Below are positions 25,538-33,348 of a stretch of 64,000 bases of DNA, piece after piece. The DNA is taken from positions 310,001 through 374,000 of the forward strand of contig CANNBV010000004.1 of the NCBI GenBank assembly GCA_947502975.1, in the 5' to 3' direction. Positions within the stretch are counted from its first letter, which is position 1. The number at the start of each line of letters is the position of its first letter. The stretch is from an uncultured Flavobacteriaceae bacterium. GTDB taxonomy: Bacteria > Bacteroidota > Bacteroidia > Flavobacteriales > Flavobacteriaceae. Both the position numbers and the translations under genes were made by a program. A model generated the notes under the pieces. It did not search any database. It was given only the letters and a program-made list of their open reading frames with translations, and was not told where the DNA came from.

Positions 25538-26065
25538 TTAAGCATTGCCTCCAAGCCCTTCTGAAGCAGCAGTACTAACGGTTAAATTTTCAATATCTCT
25601 ATCAAACAGATATAATCCGCCTTTATCATCACCAATCATATTAATTTTGTCAAGAATAGTACGGGCTACAGCTTCTTCTTCAATTTGTTCAGCTACATAC
25701 CATTGCAAAAAATTGTGCGTAGCATAATCCTTTTCTTGAAGCGAAATATGAACCAATTCATTAATACTTTGAGATACAAATACCTCATGATCAAATAGTT
25801 TTTCAAACATTTCTTTAAAAGATTTAAAGGTAACATTCGGCGCATTTAGCTGTGAAATTTTTGCATGCCCTCCACGTTCATTAACAAACTTCACCAATTT
25901 CAACATGTGCTCACGCTCTTCATCGCTTTGCGCATACATAAAATTAGCAACACCCTCTAAGCCTTTCACCTCTGCCCAACAGGCCATAGCTAAATATATT
26001 TGAGAAGACTCTGCTTCTACACGAATTTGATTATTTAAAGCTTCTTCTATAGTTTTTGACAACAT
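25538..26065 (-). CDS. ftnA: Non-haem ferritin
   Basis: 175 residues, usual length. Ferroxidase-centre residues are visible: Glu in RVEAESSQIYLAM, EEREHMLKL (E-x-x-H) in helix B, and EEEAVARTIL in helix C-D. Iron-storage four-helix bundle oligomerising to 24-mers in the cytoplasm. The HFLQWYVAEQIEEE-type motif (here HNFLQWYVAEQ) is a family mark. A TAACTTTA -7-like element lies just upstream on the minus strand. Together with feoB and the DtxR-type regulator it adds to the metal-homeostasis content of the window. Confidence 0.96.
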   Translation of the reverse strand: MLSKTIEEALNNQIRVEAESSQIYLAMACWAEVKGLEGVANFMYAQSDEEREHMLKLVKFVNERGGHAKISQLNAPNVTFKSFKEMFEKLFDHEVFVSQSINELVHISLQEKDYATHNFLQWYVAEQIEEEAVARTILDKINMIGDDKGGLYLFDRDIENLTVSTAASEGLGGNA

Positions 26066-26124
26066 AATTTTCTGTTTTTTGTAAAGTTAAAAATTTCAGT
26101 TGGGTCTACTAAGTACAAACCATA

Positions 26125-26159
26125 AAAAAAGGTTATTCTAAAATTAGAATAACCTTTTT
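26125..26159 (-). terminator. Terminator of the cupredoxin-like gene
   Basis: On the minus strand AAAAAGGTTATTCTA-attt-TAGAATAACC and a T-run follow the stop of the 26181-26570 gene. The 12-bp stem is symmetrical enough to act in both directions. Confidence 0.88.
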
Positions 26160-26180
26160 AACTATCAATCAATCCCTACC

Positions 26181-26570
26181 TTACTGTACAGTAAGTGTAT
26201 ATTGTGGTGTTGGGTTTAATGGGCAGAAATACACATATTCTCCTTTAGTTAGTTTTGTTGCTTTAGATGTTTCAACCTTACCATCTTTTACAACACTAGT
26301 AACATAAGCCGTTTGGATATGATTTTCTGGCTTGCTAGCATCTTTACCTTTTGGTACTAAAACTAAACCAACGTCTTTTCCAACATGATTATTAGATACA
26401 GCAAAAACGTAAGTTCCTTCACTAACCGTAATCGATTTTTGAGTAAATTCTCCCGATGTTTGCTCTAAAGCAATTGTTTTAACTGCCTCTTTTTTCATCA
26501 TTTTGTCTTGTGCATTACCGTTTAAAGCAAAACCTAACGCTACTACTAAAATTGCTATTACTTTTTTCAT
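26181..26570 (-). CDS. Secreted cupredoxin-like protein with incomplete copper site
   Basis: 129 residues with signal peptide (KKVIAILVVALGFALNGNAQ). The mature domain has the cupredoxin strand pattern: GTYVFAVSNNHVGKDVGLVLVPKG resembles the strand carrying the first His, and EYVYFCPLNPTPQYTLTV the strand with the Cys ligand. The usual downstream His and Met of a type-1 site (C-x-x-H-x-x-M) are replaced by Asn and Pro residues. It may therefore bind metal differently or not at all. A GC-rich structured repeat lies upstream (26632-26752). Confidence 0.75.
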   Translation of the reverse strand: MKKVIAILVVALGFALNGNAQDKMMKKEAVKTIALEQTSGEFTQKSITVSEGTYVFAVSNNHVGKDVGLVLVPKGKDASKPENHIQTAYVTSVVKDGKVETSKATKLTKGEYVYFCPLNPTPQYTLTVQ

Positions 26571-26631
26571 TGTTTTAAATTATTGTGAGCTTTCCGCTCT
26601 GGTTATTGATTATTTATATTATTATTTATTT

Positions 26632-26752
26632 GGGCGTTACCCGCGATGACCATTTCGTCAATCAAAAAGAAATAATCGTGCTCGGGTCGGGCTTTCGGGA
26701 GTCGCTCCCTCCTGTGTCGGGGAGCTTCAACAAGTCCCTCAATCCCTAACGC
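26632..26752 (-). repeat. Structured intergenic repeat, copy 2 (inverted relative to copy 1)
   Basis: Read on the minus strand it starts GCGTTAGGGATTGAGGG, contains TTGTTGAAGCTCCCCGAC, AGGAGGGAGCGACT and CCGAAAGCCCGACCCGA, and ends GGGTAACGCCC. It is about 30 nt longer than copy 1 (15405-15496), the extra bases lying between CCCGA and GGGTAACGCCC. It separates the AhpD-like gene from the cupredoxin-like gene. Confidence 0.8.
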
Positions 26753-26778
26753 AGCCAGTCTTGAAAACAAATTCAGTT

Positions 26779-27327
26779 TTATACTAAATCAGCTTCTAAA
26801 GGTTGCGCTACTGGAAAATCTACTGGTACTTGCGTAGTACTGTGTATGTAATTAGAAATTGTTTTATCTCCTACTAAAGAAATCGTATCAATTAAATTCC
26901 CTTTTGTATATCCAGCATTAAAAAAGTTTTCCAATACGTCTGCATCTGTTCTTCCTCTATTTTCTGTAATGTTTTTTGCTAAACTTGCTAAAGCATCTAA
27001 TTTATTGTCGAAAGAAGCTCCTCCTGCTCTCAATTCTAATATTTGATCTTCTGTAAAACCATTCATTTTTCCTATGGCAGTATGTGCAGACAAACAGTAA
27101 ATACAATTGTTTACTTGGCTTACCGCTAAGTTTACTACTTCTTTTTCTTTAGCTGATAATGATGTTTTTGCATTAGCAAAATTCAAGTAGTTTTCTAAAG
27201 CAGTATCACTATGTGCATATGTTGCATATAAGTTTGGTACAAACCCCAAAGCTTTATTTAAATTATCGAAAATACCTTGATTGTTTTCGCTTACTTGATC
27301 TCTTGTTGGTACATTAAATGTGCTCAT
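26779..27327 (-). CDS. AhpD-like carboxymuconolactone decarboxylase family protein
   Basis: 182 residues, all-helical peroxidase-related family. The active-site motif NNCIYCLSAHTAIGKMNGFTEDQI has the C-x-x-C-x(3)-H layout of AhpD, implying a thiol-based (peroxidase or reductase) role in the cytoplasm. It stands third on the minus strand after an AraC gene and a small ORF. A CACCTTTG -7-like element at 27386-27393 and a 19-nt putative AraC site at 27436-27454 lie upstream, so induction by AraC is likely. Confidence 0.88.
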   Translation of the reverse strand: MSTFNVPTRDQVSENNQGIFDNLNKALGFVPNLYATYAHSDTALENYLNFANAKTSLSAKEKEVVNLAVSQVNNCIYCLSAHTAIGKMNGFTEDQILELRAGGASFDNKLDALASLAKNITENRGRTDADVLENFFNAGYTKGNLIDTISLVGDKTISNYIHSTTQVPVDFPVAQPLEADLV

Positions 27328-27385
27328 GTTTTCTATTTTTTAAAATTATTTTATTTTGATTTTTTACGATTAAAATATCTTGGTA

Positions 27386-27393
27386 CAAAGGTG
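27386..27393 (-). promoter_or_regulatory. -7-like element of the AhpD-like gene
   Basis: Minus strand CACCTTTG (one mismatch to TAnnTTTG), 58 nt before the ATG at 27327. A repeated 19-nt site lies exactly 42 nt upstream of it, as at the neighbouring promoter 27655-27662. Confidence 0.5.
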
Positions 27394-27435
27394 CAACAAT
27401 CGTAAAGCCTGCACCATGTATTGATTTCCTTTTAA

Positions 27436-27454
27436 CTTGTCAATTTTTCCCTTA
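27436..27454 (-). promoter_or_regulatory. Putative AraC operator, copy 1
   Basis: Minus strand TAAGGGAAAAATTGACAAG. It differs from the site at 27705-27723 at only three positions, and both lie 42 nt upstream of a -7-like element. The adjacent AraC-family gene is the natural candidate binder; this is inferred. Confidence 0.55.
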
Positions 27455-27628
27455 TGGATTTGACACCATTGAATTACCCTCTACATATGGTCTTTCGGCA
27501 TCACAATAGAAATCATGAATATGCTTTTGTTCACAATGTGTTTTAGGGGAAATTGTTTTTATTATATTTTTTCTTCTTCCTCTGAATATTTCAATTAAAT
27601 TGAAAATGGATATATGTTTTAAATTCAT
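27452..27628 (-). CDS. Possible small protein of 58 residues under the AraC-linked promoter
   Basis: ATG at 27628, TAA at 27452-27454. N-terminal half amphipathic (KHISIFNLIEIF) and basic (RGRRKNIIK); second half with a Cys/His cluster (THCEQKHIHDFYCD). No family recognised. Support is mainly contextual: a CATCTTTG -7-like element 26 nt upstream and a putative AraC site a further 42 nt up, in the same arrangement as the neighbouring AhpD-like gene. Codon statistics are not decisive. The segment could instead be the leader of an untranslated RNA. Confidence 0.4.
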   Translation of the reverse strand: MNLKHISIFNLIEIFRGRRKNIIKTISPKTHCEQKHIHDFYCDAERPYVEGNSMVSNP

Positions 27629-27654
27629 CTCTTTGTTGTTTTAATTATACAGTG

Positions 27655-27662
27655 CAAAGATG
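27655..27662 (-). promoter_or_regulatory. -7-like element upstream of the 58-residue ORF
   Basis: Minus strand CATCTTTG, one mismatch to TAnnTTTG, with the predicted start about 20 nt before the ATG at 27628. Confidence 0.5.
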
Positions 27663-27704
27663 AATCAAAATGAAGTGCGATAAAATGGTAAGACTGCCTT
27701 AGGT

Positions 27705-27723
27705 CTTGTCGATTTTTCCCTAA
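27705..27723 (-). promoter_or_regulatory. Putative AraC operator, copy 2
   Basis: Minus strand TTAGGGAAAAATCGACAAG, near-identical to 27436-27454 and overlapping the last codons of the AraC gene (stop at 27720). It lies 42 nt upstream of the -7-like element at 27655-27662. Confidence 0.55.
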
Positions 27724-28562
27724 GATACTTTTTTGAGTTGTTTTTTAAAGTCCGAAGGTGATAAGGAAGTGTGTTTTTTAAATAATCTACTTAAATGAGA
27801 CGCATCATCAAAACCAACTTCATATGCTATTTCCTTCGCTGTTTTGTCGGTGTAAATTAGCAAGCGTTTAGCTTCTAGTATAATGCGTTCGTGAATAATC
27901 TGTAATGGGCTCGTATTTAATTTAGCAAAATTGTTAGATAAAGTTTTAGGAGATTTAAAAAGCTTATCAGCATAGAACGATACACTATGCTCTATTTTAA
28001 AAAAGGATTCAACTAATAAATTAAACTCACGCAATAAATCAATTTTGGTGTTTTTTGCGGTCTCAACAAAACCTTCTTTGGCTTTAAGTAAACGTGTGCT
28101 AATGATAATAAAGCGCGCCATAAGCATCCGTAGCATTTCAGCTTGAATGGTATCTTCTGTTTCTAATTCATCCAAAAACACCTCTTGAAGAATGTCTAAC
28201 TTTCTACGCTCTTTATCTTCCAACTCAATAATTGGTATATGAACATTTCCAAAAAACAGTAACCCAGCGCAACTCACCTCTTGGTCGTGGTCTTTAATGC
28301 AATAAAACTCTCTATTGAATTGGTACACTATCAAATCTTTACCAGAAACAAATTGAAAAAACTGTACTATAGTTAATGCTAAAATTGAATTAGGTTCAAT
28401 GGTATATGGAATACTATCTACTATAATTTCAGCCTTGAAATTTGTAGTTCTAATAAATGTATATAACTCTGGTTGCTTTGCAGTTTTATAGGATTCGAGA
28501 AGTTCTTCATCTCCTATTTTTAGAATAGCATTGGTAGAAAACTCTGTGAATGTTTTTTGCAT
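27720..28562 (-). CDS. AraC-family transcriptional regulator
   Basis: 280 residues. The C-terminal 95 residues hold two helix-turn-helix motifs: LFKSPKTLSNNFAKLN and TAKEIAYEVGFDDASHLSRLFKKHTSLSPSDFKK, the latter a textbook AraC second HTH. The N-terminal 180 residues form a sensor domain with IEPNSILALTIVQFFQF and YCIKDHDQEVSCAGLLFF, resembling the cupin-type AraC N-terminal domains. Two near-identical 19-nt sites are found downstream on the same strand in front of an AhpD-like gene and a small ORF, its likely targets. Confidence 0.88.
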   Translation of the reverse strand: MQKTFTEFSTNAILKIGDEELLESYKTAKQPELYTFIRTTNFKAEIIVDSIPYTIEPNSILALTIVQFFQFVSGKDLIVYQFNREFYCIKDHDQEVSCAGLLFFGNVHIPIIELEDKERRKLDILQEVFLDELETEDTIQAEMLRMLMARFIIISTRLLKAKEGFVETAKNTKIDLLREFNLLVESFFKIEHSVSFYADKLFKSPKTLSNNFAKLNTSPLQIIHERIILEAKRLLIYTDKTAKEIAYEVGFDDASHLSRLFKKHTSLSPSDFKKQLKKVS

Positions 28563-28639
28563 AGACGTTTAGTCTTGTGAATGTCTTTAACATTACAAAA
28601 CCTTATAAAAAACAATAAAGACCAATCATGGTTAGTAAA

Positions 28640-29938
28640 TTATTTCACAAAACCAGCTTCAGAAAGCACTACAAGAAATACTGTTTTTATATTTTTAGCA
28701 CCTTCATCGTTTGTCCAACTTTCATCAAGAGAATGAGCTCTCTTACTAACACCTCCACGACTAAGTGTAATAGCTGGTATATTTTTAGAAATTGGGATAT
28801 TTCCATTAGTAGAACTCGTTGCCAAAAAAGGACGAATTCCAATAAGTAAATTACAAGCAATTGCACGTTGAATTAAAGGTTCATTATCTATAAGTTTTCC
28901 TGAAGGACGATCACCTATAGGCACTAGTTTTAAACTTACTTTTTCTTTTACTCCAGTGGCATTATATTCTTCTTCTGCCTGTTTCATACTTTTTTTGAAA
29001 ATCTCATCTATTTCCAATAGTCGTTTTGGACTCAAAGACCTCATATCTACTTCCATCCAAGACTCAAAAGGAATAGAATTTACAGAAGTTCCACCACCTA
29101 TTCTACCTATATTGAAAGATGTTTTTTCACCTTTAATACTAGTGTACTTAGAAGCGTTTTTTGTAAAAATATCAATTGCTTTACCTAATGCATGGTGTGG
29201 ATTCGCTAAACCAAAAGCACCCCAAGAATGTCCACCCTTCCCAGAAAACACTGCTTTATATCTTTTAGAGCCTAAGCCTCCTGTTACAATTCTTCCTTTA
29301 CTTCCACCATCTATAGCTATCCATGCATCAATTTTAATATCAGATTTAGGGCTGAATAAGTGTTTTACACCTCTAAGATCACCAAGACCTTCTTCTCCAA
29401 CAGTGCCAACAAAAACAATATCAGCTTCTGTTTTTAGATTTACATTATTCATTGCCCTTAAAACAGCCAACAACATTGCCATTGCCCTTGTATTATCTCC
29501 TATTCCTGGAGCAGTATACGTGTTACCTTCAACTTTCACTGTAACATCAGTTTCTATTGGAAAGACAGTATCTATATGGGCATCTAATACAATTGTTCTA
29601 TCTCTTTTTTGTCCTTTTCTTAACGCTAACACATTTCCTTCAGTATCAATCCAAACACTATCAACACCTATTTCTTTAAACATTTCTAAATATTTCTTAG
29701 CGCGTTTTCCTTCCTGAAAAGGTGGCGCAGGTATTTCGTTGAGCAAAATCATATCTGCAATGGTTTGCTTATCTGTATCGTCTATCATTTTTAAAGCGAG
29801 CTGTATCGATTCCTTTTTTGAAAGTTTTTCTATTTCTTTGGTTACTTTTTTATTAGCCGCCAATTTATTTTGAGTGTATCCTTCAAAACAAAATAAGAAT
29901 ACTAGTGTTATAGCTACTCTTGAAAATTTTATAATCAT
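28640..29938 (-). CDS. M20-family zinc metallopeptidase, secreted
   Basis: 432 residues with signal peptide (VAITLVFLFCFEGYTQ). Metal-binding motifs: VLDAHIDTVF (His-x-Asp), PGIGDNTRAMAMLLAVLRA (bridging Asp; the usual D-x-K-G is D-N-T-R here), TVGEEGLGDLRG (catalytic Glu and metal Glu) and AIDGGSKG. A dimerisation lid domain lies between about 220 and 330 (GGHSWGAFG). It is closest in outline to the PepT-like/M20 dipeptidase branch, probably cleaving peptides in the periplasm. It precedes the AraC gene on the same strand by 77 nt. Confidence 0.88.
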   Translation of the reverse strand: MIIKFSRVAITLVFLFCFEGYTQNKLAANKKVTKEIEKLSKKESIQLALKMIDDTDKQTIADMILLNEIPAPPFQEGKRAKKYLEMFKEIGVDSVWIDTEGNVLALRKGQKRDRTIVLDAHIDTVFPIETDVTVKVEGNTYTAPGIGDNTRAMAMLLAVLRAMNNVNLKTEADIVFVGTVGEEGLGDLRGVKHLFSPKSDIKIDAWIAIDGGSKGRIVTGGLGSKRYKAVFSGKGGHSWGAFGLANPHHALGKAIDIFTKNASKYTSIKGEKTSFNIGRIGGGTSVNSIPFESWMEVDMRSLSPKRLLEIDEIFKKSMKQAEEEYNATGVKEKVSLKLVPIGDRPSGKLIDNEPLIQRAIACNLLIGIRPFLATSSTNGNIPISKNIPAITLSRGGVSKRAHSLDESWTNDEGAKNIKTVFLVVLSEAGFVK

Positions 29939-29993
29939 TTACTTTAATTTTTTAGTGAGTTCTCAAATAATATTTGATAAAGGTTATGAGACA

Positions 29994-30028
29994 TTTAAAA
30001 AAAGGTACAACTTTTTTAAGCTGTACCT
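29994..30028 (-). terminator. Terminator at the end of the SusCD operon
   Basis: On the minus strand AGGTACA-gcttaaaaaagt-TGTACCT is followed by a T-run, 70 nt after the stop of the alpha/beta-hydrolase gene. It marks the 3' end of the fecR-to-hydrolase transcription unit. Confidence 0.75.
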
Positions 30029-30097
30029 CAAATTAAAAACTAATGACTACATCAAATTATTTGTGAAAAACTCATATTGTAATGCTAACAGTATTTA

Positions 30098-31582
30098 TTA
30101 ATTTCTAAATGTATTTTCCCTTCCAATATCAGATTGATACATTTCTTGTGATGAATGTCCAACGCCGGGAACAATCTGCAATTTTTGATTTTCGAGTATA
30201 GAAGTCCCATAGAAATCTTGTAAATGATCAAAATAATTTAAAGCCCTTTCAAACCTGTCATTCCCTTGAAGTATTGCTTCACATAACGAATTAATTGAGG
30301 TTGCTTCTTCACTTGTATCATTATCATTTTGACCAATTAAATATGTAACTTTTCGTTGTTGCAATCTATCACGGTAAACATCTGCGCCTCCTATTTCTCT
30401 TAAATAAAAGGGCAAGTCATCTAGACCAAATCTATATTCATTATATTCAGGACAACTCTCTATCGCAGAAGCACTAGGTACAGCAAATGTGTTTTCTGTT
30501 CCTAGGACTTTGCGCTTATTATTTAAATATGTATAGGTTCCTGGGTTATTAACCACAAAGCTTATATCTATGCCTTTTGAATTTAAATTCTCTACTATTG
30601 GAGTACTGGCAGAATATCTAGCTATAAATTGCCCCCCTGCAGAGTGCCCTGTAAATACTATTTTTTCTAAGTTAGGGTATTCAGATAGTTTAGTAATTAA
30701 AGAATCCATAACTGTAAAAGAAGAAATCTGTTCTTCTCTAGGGTTAGAATCTTCATCTAAAGAGGTAAAACCTATACGCCATCCTGTACCGCTCCAATAC
30801 AGGTGTTCTTCATCTAAGGAGAATTCGTCTATTTCTTCTTCACCTACAAATTGTGGTGCTACAATAAGTATTGACTCCAAATTAGCAGATTCTAAATTGG
30901 CTGCTCCTAACATATTGTTGTAATGATTTCCTGCTGTATGGCTAGAACCATGTAATGCTATTATTGCTCTTGCTATATTACTATTACTAGTATCACGTAT
31001 ATCTTCCCTATTTGAAAAATATGGAATTTTAAAGGTAGAGCCTCCTTCACTTAAAGTAAATTTCTTATCTCCAATAAAATCTTCAGGATCATTAGGATCT
31101 ATTGGTTTAAATGGAGGTATAGTAACAGTAATTAAGTTACCTTCACTAGAAGAATTCCCAATTGTAATACCATTAGTAGTTTGTAATTCAAACCTTAAAG
31201 ATCTATTTTCAGTTGCATTTTCATTATTAATCACTTGTTGTAATAACACTACTTTTGTAATAGCTTCTCCTTTATCAATAATAAAAGACCTCGACTTTGA
31301 TAATTTAAAATCTTCTCCCTCAATAGCACTATTCTCATTTGGATAACTTACTGTATATGGAATCTCAATAGGTAGATTTATTTTGGGGCCTTCATATCTG
31401 AGTTCTACAGTAAATGGTTCAGATCTTAAACGATCTACCTCTACACTTTCAGATGTGAAGTATACACTTATTTCAGAAAATGGAATTATAGTTTCTGTTG
31501 TGGCATCATCTTTATCACAACCTATAAATATGATTATAACTAATGGTATTATGTAGTATTTGATTTTTTTTATTCGCTTCAT
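30098..31582 (-). CDS. Lipoprotein with Calx-beta-like domain and alpha/beta-hydrolase domain
   Basis: 494 residues, lipidated at the Cys of IFIGCDKDD. Residues about 35-160 form a beta-sandwich (ISVYFTSESVEVDRLRSEP, TVSYPNENSAIEGEDFKLSK) like Calx-beta/DUF4843 domains. Residues about 185-490 are an alpha/beta-hydrolase: ARAIIALHGSSHTAG, nucleophile elbow FTGHSAGGQF (Ser of G-H-S-A-G), a probable Asp in YLIGQNDNDTS, and a final His in VPGVGHSSQ. The substrate may be an ester; no family substrate is evident. It is the last gene of the SusCD unit, 17 nt downstream of the IPT/TIG gene. Confidence 0.8.
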   Translation of the reverse strand: MKRIKKIKYYIIPLVIIIFIGCDKDDATTETIIPFSEISVYFTSESVEVDRLRSEPFTVELRYEGPKINLPIEIPYTVSYPNENSAIEGEDFKLSKSRSFIIDKGEAITKVVLLQQVINNENATENRSLRFELQTTNGITIGNSSSEGNLITVTIPPFKPIDPNDPEDFIGDKKFTLSEGGSTFKIPYFSNREDIRDTSNSNIARAIIALHGSSHTAGNHYNNMLGAANLESANLESILIVAPQFVGEEEIDEFSLDEEHLYWSGTGWRIGFTSLDEDSNPREEQISSFTVMDSLITKLSEYPNLEKIVFTGHSAGGQFIARYSASTPIVENLNSKGIDISFVVNNPGTYTYLNNKRKVLGTENTFAVPSASAIESCPEYNEYRFGLDDLPFYLREIGGADVYRDRLQQRKVTYLIGQNDNDTSEEATSINSLCEAILQGNDRFERALNYFDHLQDFYGTSILENQKLQIVPGVGHSSQEMYQSDIGRENTFRN

Positions 31583-31599
31583 TATTTTTTCTTTTTCAT

Positions 31600-33288
31600 C
31601 TAATTAATTCGAAATACAACTGTCAATTGTGCGCCTTCTTCTGGATTAGCATCATCATAAGTTTCTGCTTCACGGCCAACATTATTTGCCGTTGCTCCAG
31701 CAGATACCCCTGTAGCTTGAAATATGAAATTCATACTATTACCGTCTGCCCAATCTCCTCTATTTATTATTTCTTGAACTACTGCCGAAATATCGGTTGT
31801 TCTTTGATTAGGGCCAGCTTCAGTTCCAGTCCACTCAGGAATATTCCAAACTGAACTAGCAGTTGTTAAAGTTCTATCTGATAGATTATTAATAACTTCT
31901 TGATAAGGTTGTGCATTTCCAATATTCTCTCCAAAAATGGTCATTTCTGTTGGGTCTGCCCCAGCTGTTTGATCAGCCACAAACTGAATACTTGCTTCTT
32001 GTATGGTTACTCCTGGCGGGATATTTACAGCGTTAAATCGAAGTCCAATTTTTTGAAGTCCTAAATCTGGAGTTCCAAATGTATCAAACTCTCCTAATTC
32101 TAAATCGCTGCTAGTTAAACTCATTCTACCATCTTCAGCTTCTTCTACATCGTCATTCTCATTATTTATGGCAATAATTACAGTTACAATACTATTATCT
32201 ACCGTAAAATCTGTAGTACTTGTTCCTGTTTCTCCACCAACCTCTACTGTAATGAATCCAGTTTGCGCTCCTTCTGGTACCGATGTTATTATTTCAGTTT
32301 CTGTACTAGCCGTTACTACTGCTGATACTCCATTGAAATTAACACTATTATCTTCTAGCACACTACTAAAATTGGCACCTGTTATAATTACTTCATCTCC
32401 TGGGGCTGCAGTTTCTGGTGAAAAAGCAACAATAGAAGGTATTGTTATAAAATCGTCTTCACTAACAGCCAATAAACGTTCTATTTCAACTGCTATTTTT
32501 CCTGTATTTGCTTCTGTGGGTACAGTAACGACTAACTGTGTAGTATTTGCGGAAATTATTGTAGCTGGTATACCATTAAAAGTTACATTGTTGTTTTGTA
32601 TATCTCTATTAAAATTAGTTCCAGTAATTATTATTTCTTGATTTGCAACACCTTTTATAGGCTCGACGGAAACTATAACTGGTGCTATTGTAAAGACTTC
32701 TATTGTTCCGATTTGTCCACGCACTTCTACTGTTAATGATCCTGTAGTAGCTTCGTCTGGTACAATAACTGTGAGTTCAGTTTCAGAGGCTTGCGTGATT
32801 TCTGCCTCAACACCATTGAATTTAACACTATTTTCTGAAGCTGTAGGTCCAAAGTTTTCTCCTTTAACAACTACAGTTGCGCCTACTGCTGCTCCTGTAG
32901 CACTTAATTCTGAAATTCTTGGTCCTGCTACTATAGTAAAAACCGGTCCTTCTACATGAAATTTAGCTTTAGAAATAGAAATAGAACCTGTAGTTGCTCC
33001 CTCAGGAACAATAACGGTTAATTCTGTTTCAGTAGCAGTTGTTACTGTAGCTAAAACATCACCAAAACTCACCCTGTTATTTAGCACTACGCGGCTAAAA
33101 TTTGTACCATTTATTGTTATAATTCTTCCAATATCTCCAAAATCTGGAACTATACTTGTAATGGTTTGTTCTTTTTCTGCTTCTGGTATAATTCGATAAT
33201 CTTCATCATCACATGATACTGTTATACTTGCTGCTATAAGCAAAAGACCAAAGTAGAAGATTACTTTTTTGTTTATTTTAATTTTCAT
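31600..33288 (-). CDS. Surface protein with four IPT/TIG domains and a C-terminal DNRLRE-like domain
   Basis: 562 residues, lipoprotein signal with Cys in SITVSCDD. Four tandem IPT/TIG immunoglobulin-like repeats (about 45-122, 124-203, 205-284, 286-365), each with the pattern V-x-G-x-N-F ... V-x-F-N/G-x-x-x-A ... V-P-x-x-A-x-T-G. The last 190 residues (DLGLQKIGLRFNAVNIPPGVTI, TTDISAVVQEIINRG) look like the DNRLRE-type stalk domain. It is probably a surface-exposed glycan or protein-binding element, as in SusE/F-like positions of PULs. It is followed by the hydrolase gene 17 nt on. Confidence 0.82.
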   Translation of the reverse strand: MKIKINKKVIFYFGLLLIAASITVSCDDEDYRIIPEAEKEQTITSIVPDFGDIGRIITINGTNFSRVVLNNRVSFGDVLATVTTATETELTVIVPEGATTGSISISKAKFHVEGPVFTIVAGPRISELSATGAAVGATVVVKGENFGPTASENSVKFNGVEAEITQASETELTVIVPDEATTGSLTVEVRGQIGTIEVFTIAPVIVSVEPIKGVANQEIIITGTNFNRDIQNNNVTFNGIPATIISANTTQLVVTVPTEANTGKIAVEIERLLAVSEDDFITIPSIVAFSPETAAPGDEVIITGANFSSVLEDNSVNFNGVSAVVTASTETEIITSVPEGAQTGFITVEVGGETGTSTTDFTVDNSIVTVIIAINNENDDVEEAEDGRMSLTSSDLELGEFDTFGTPDLGLQKIGLRFNAVNIPPGVTIQEASIQFVADQTAGADPTEMTIFGENIGNAQPYQEVINNLSDRTLTTASSVWNIPEWTGTEAGPNQRTTDISAVVQEIINRGDWADGNSMNFIFQATGVSAGATANNVGREAETYDDANPEEGAQLTVVFRIN

Positions 33289-33348
33289 TTTTTTTAATTT
33301 TTATAAGTGTTTAAACTCATCATCACGCCATGTCTCTGAAACTAAAAA

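Noticed and set aside
28956-29717. Long open frame (253 codons) on the plus strand opposite the M20 peptidase gene
   Set aside because: It is antisense to a gene with clear catalytic motifs; its translation is repetitive and proline/serine-rich as expected from a complement frame.
30665-30690. TTAGGGTATTC-like match inside the hydrolase gene as a third ECF promoter
   Set aside because: Only about 11 bases match, the flanks do not, and it lies within a coding region on the opposite orientation from any gene start.
32168-32641. 157-codon open frame opposite the IPT/TIG gene
   Set aside because: Its sequence is a low-complexity mirror of the repeated IPT domains (T, V, S, P rich) and has no start context; the minus-strand protein is well supported.
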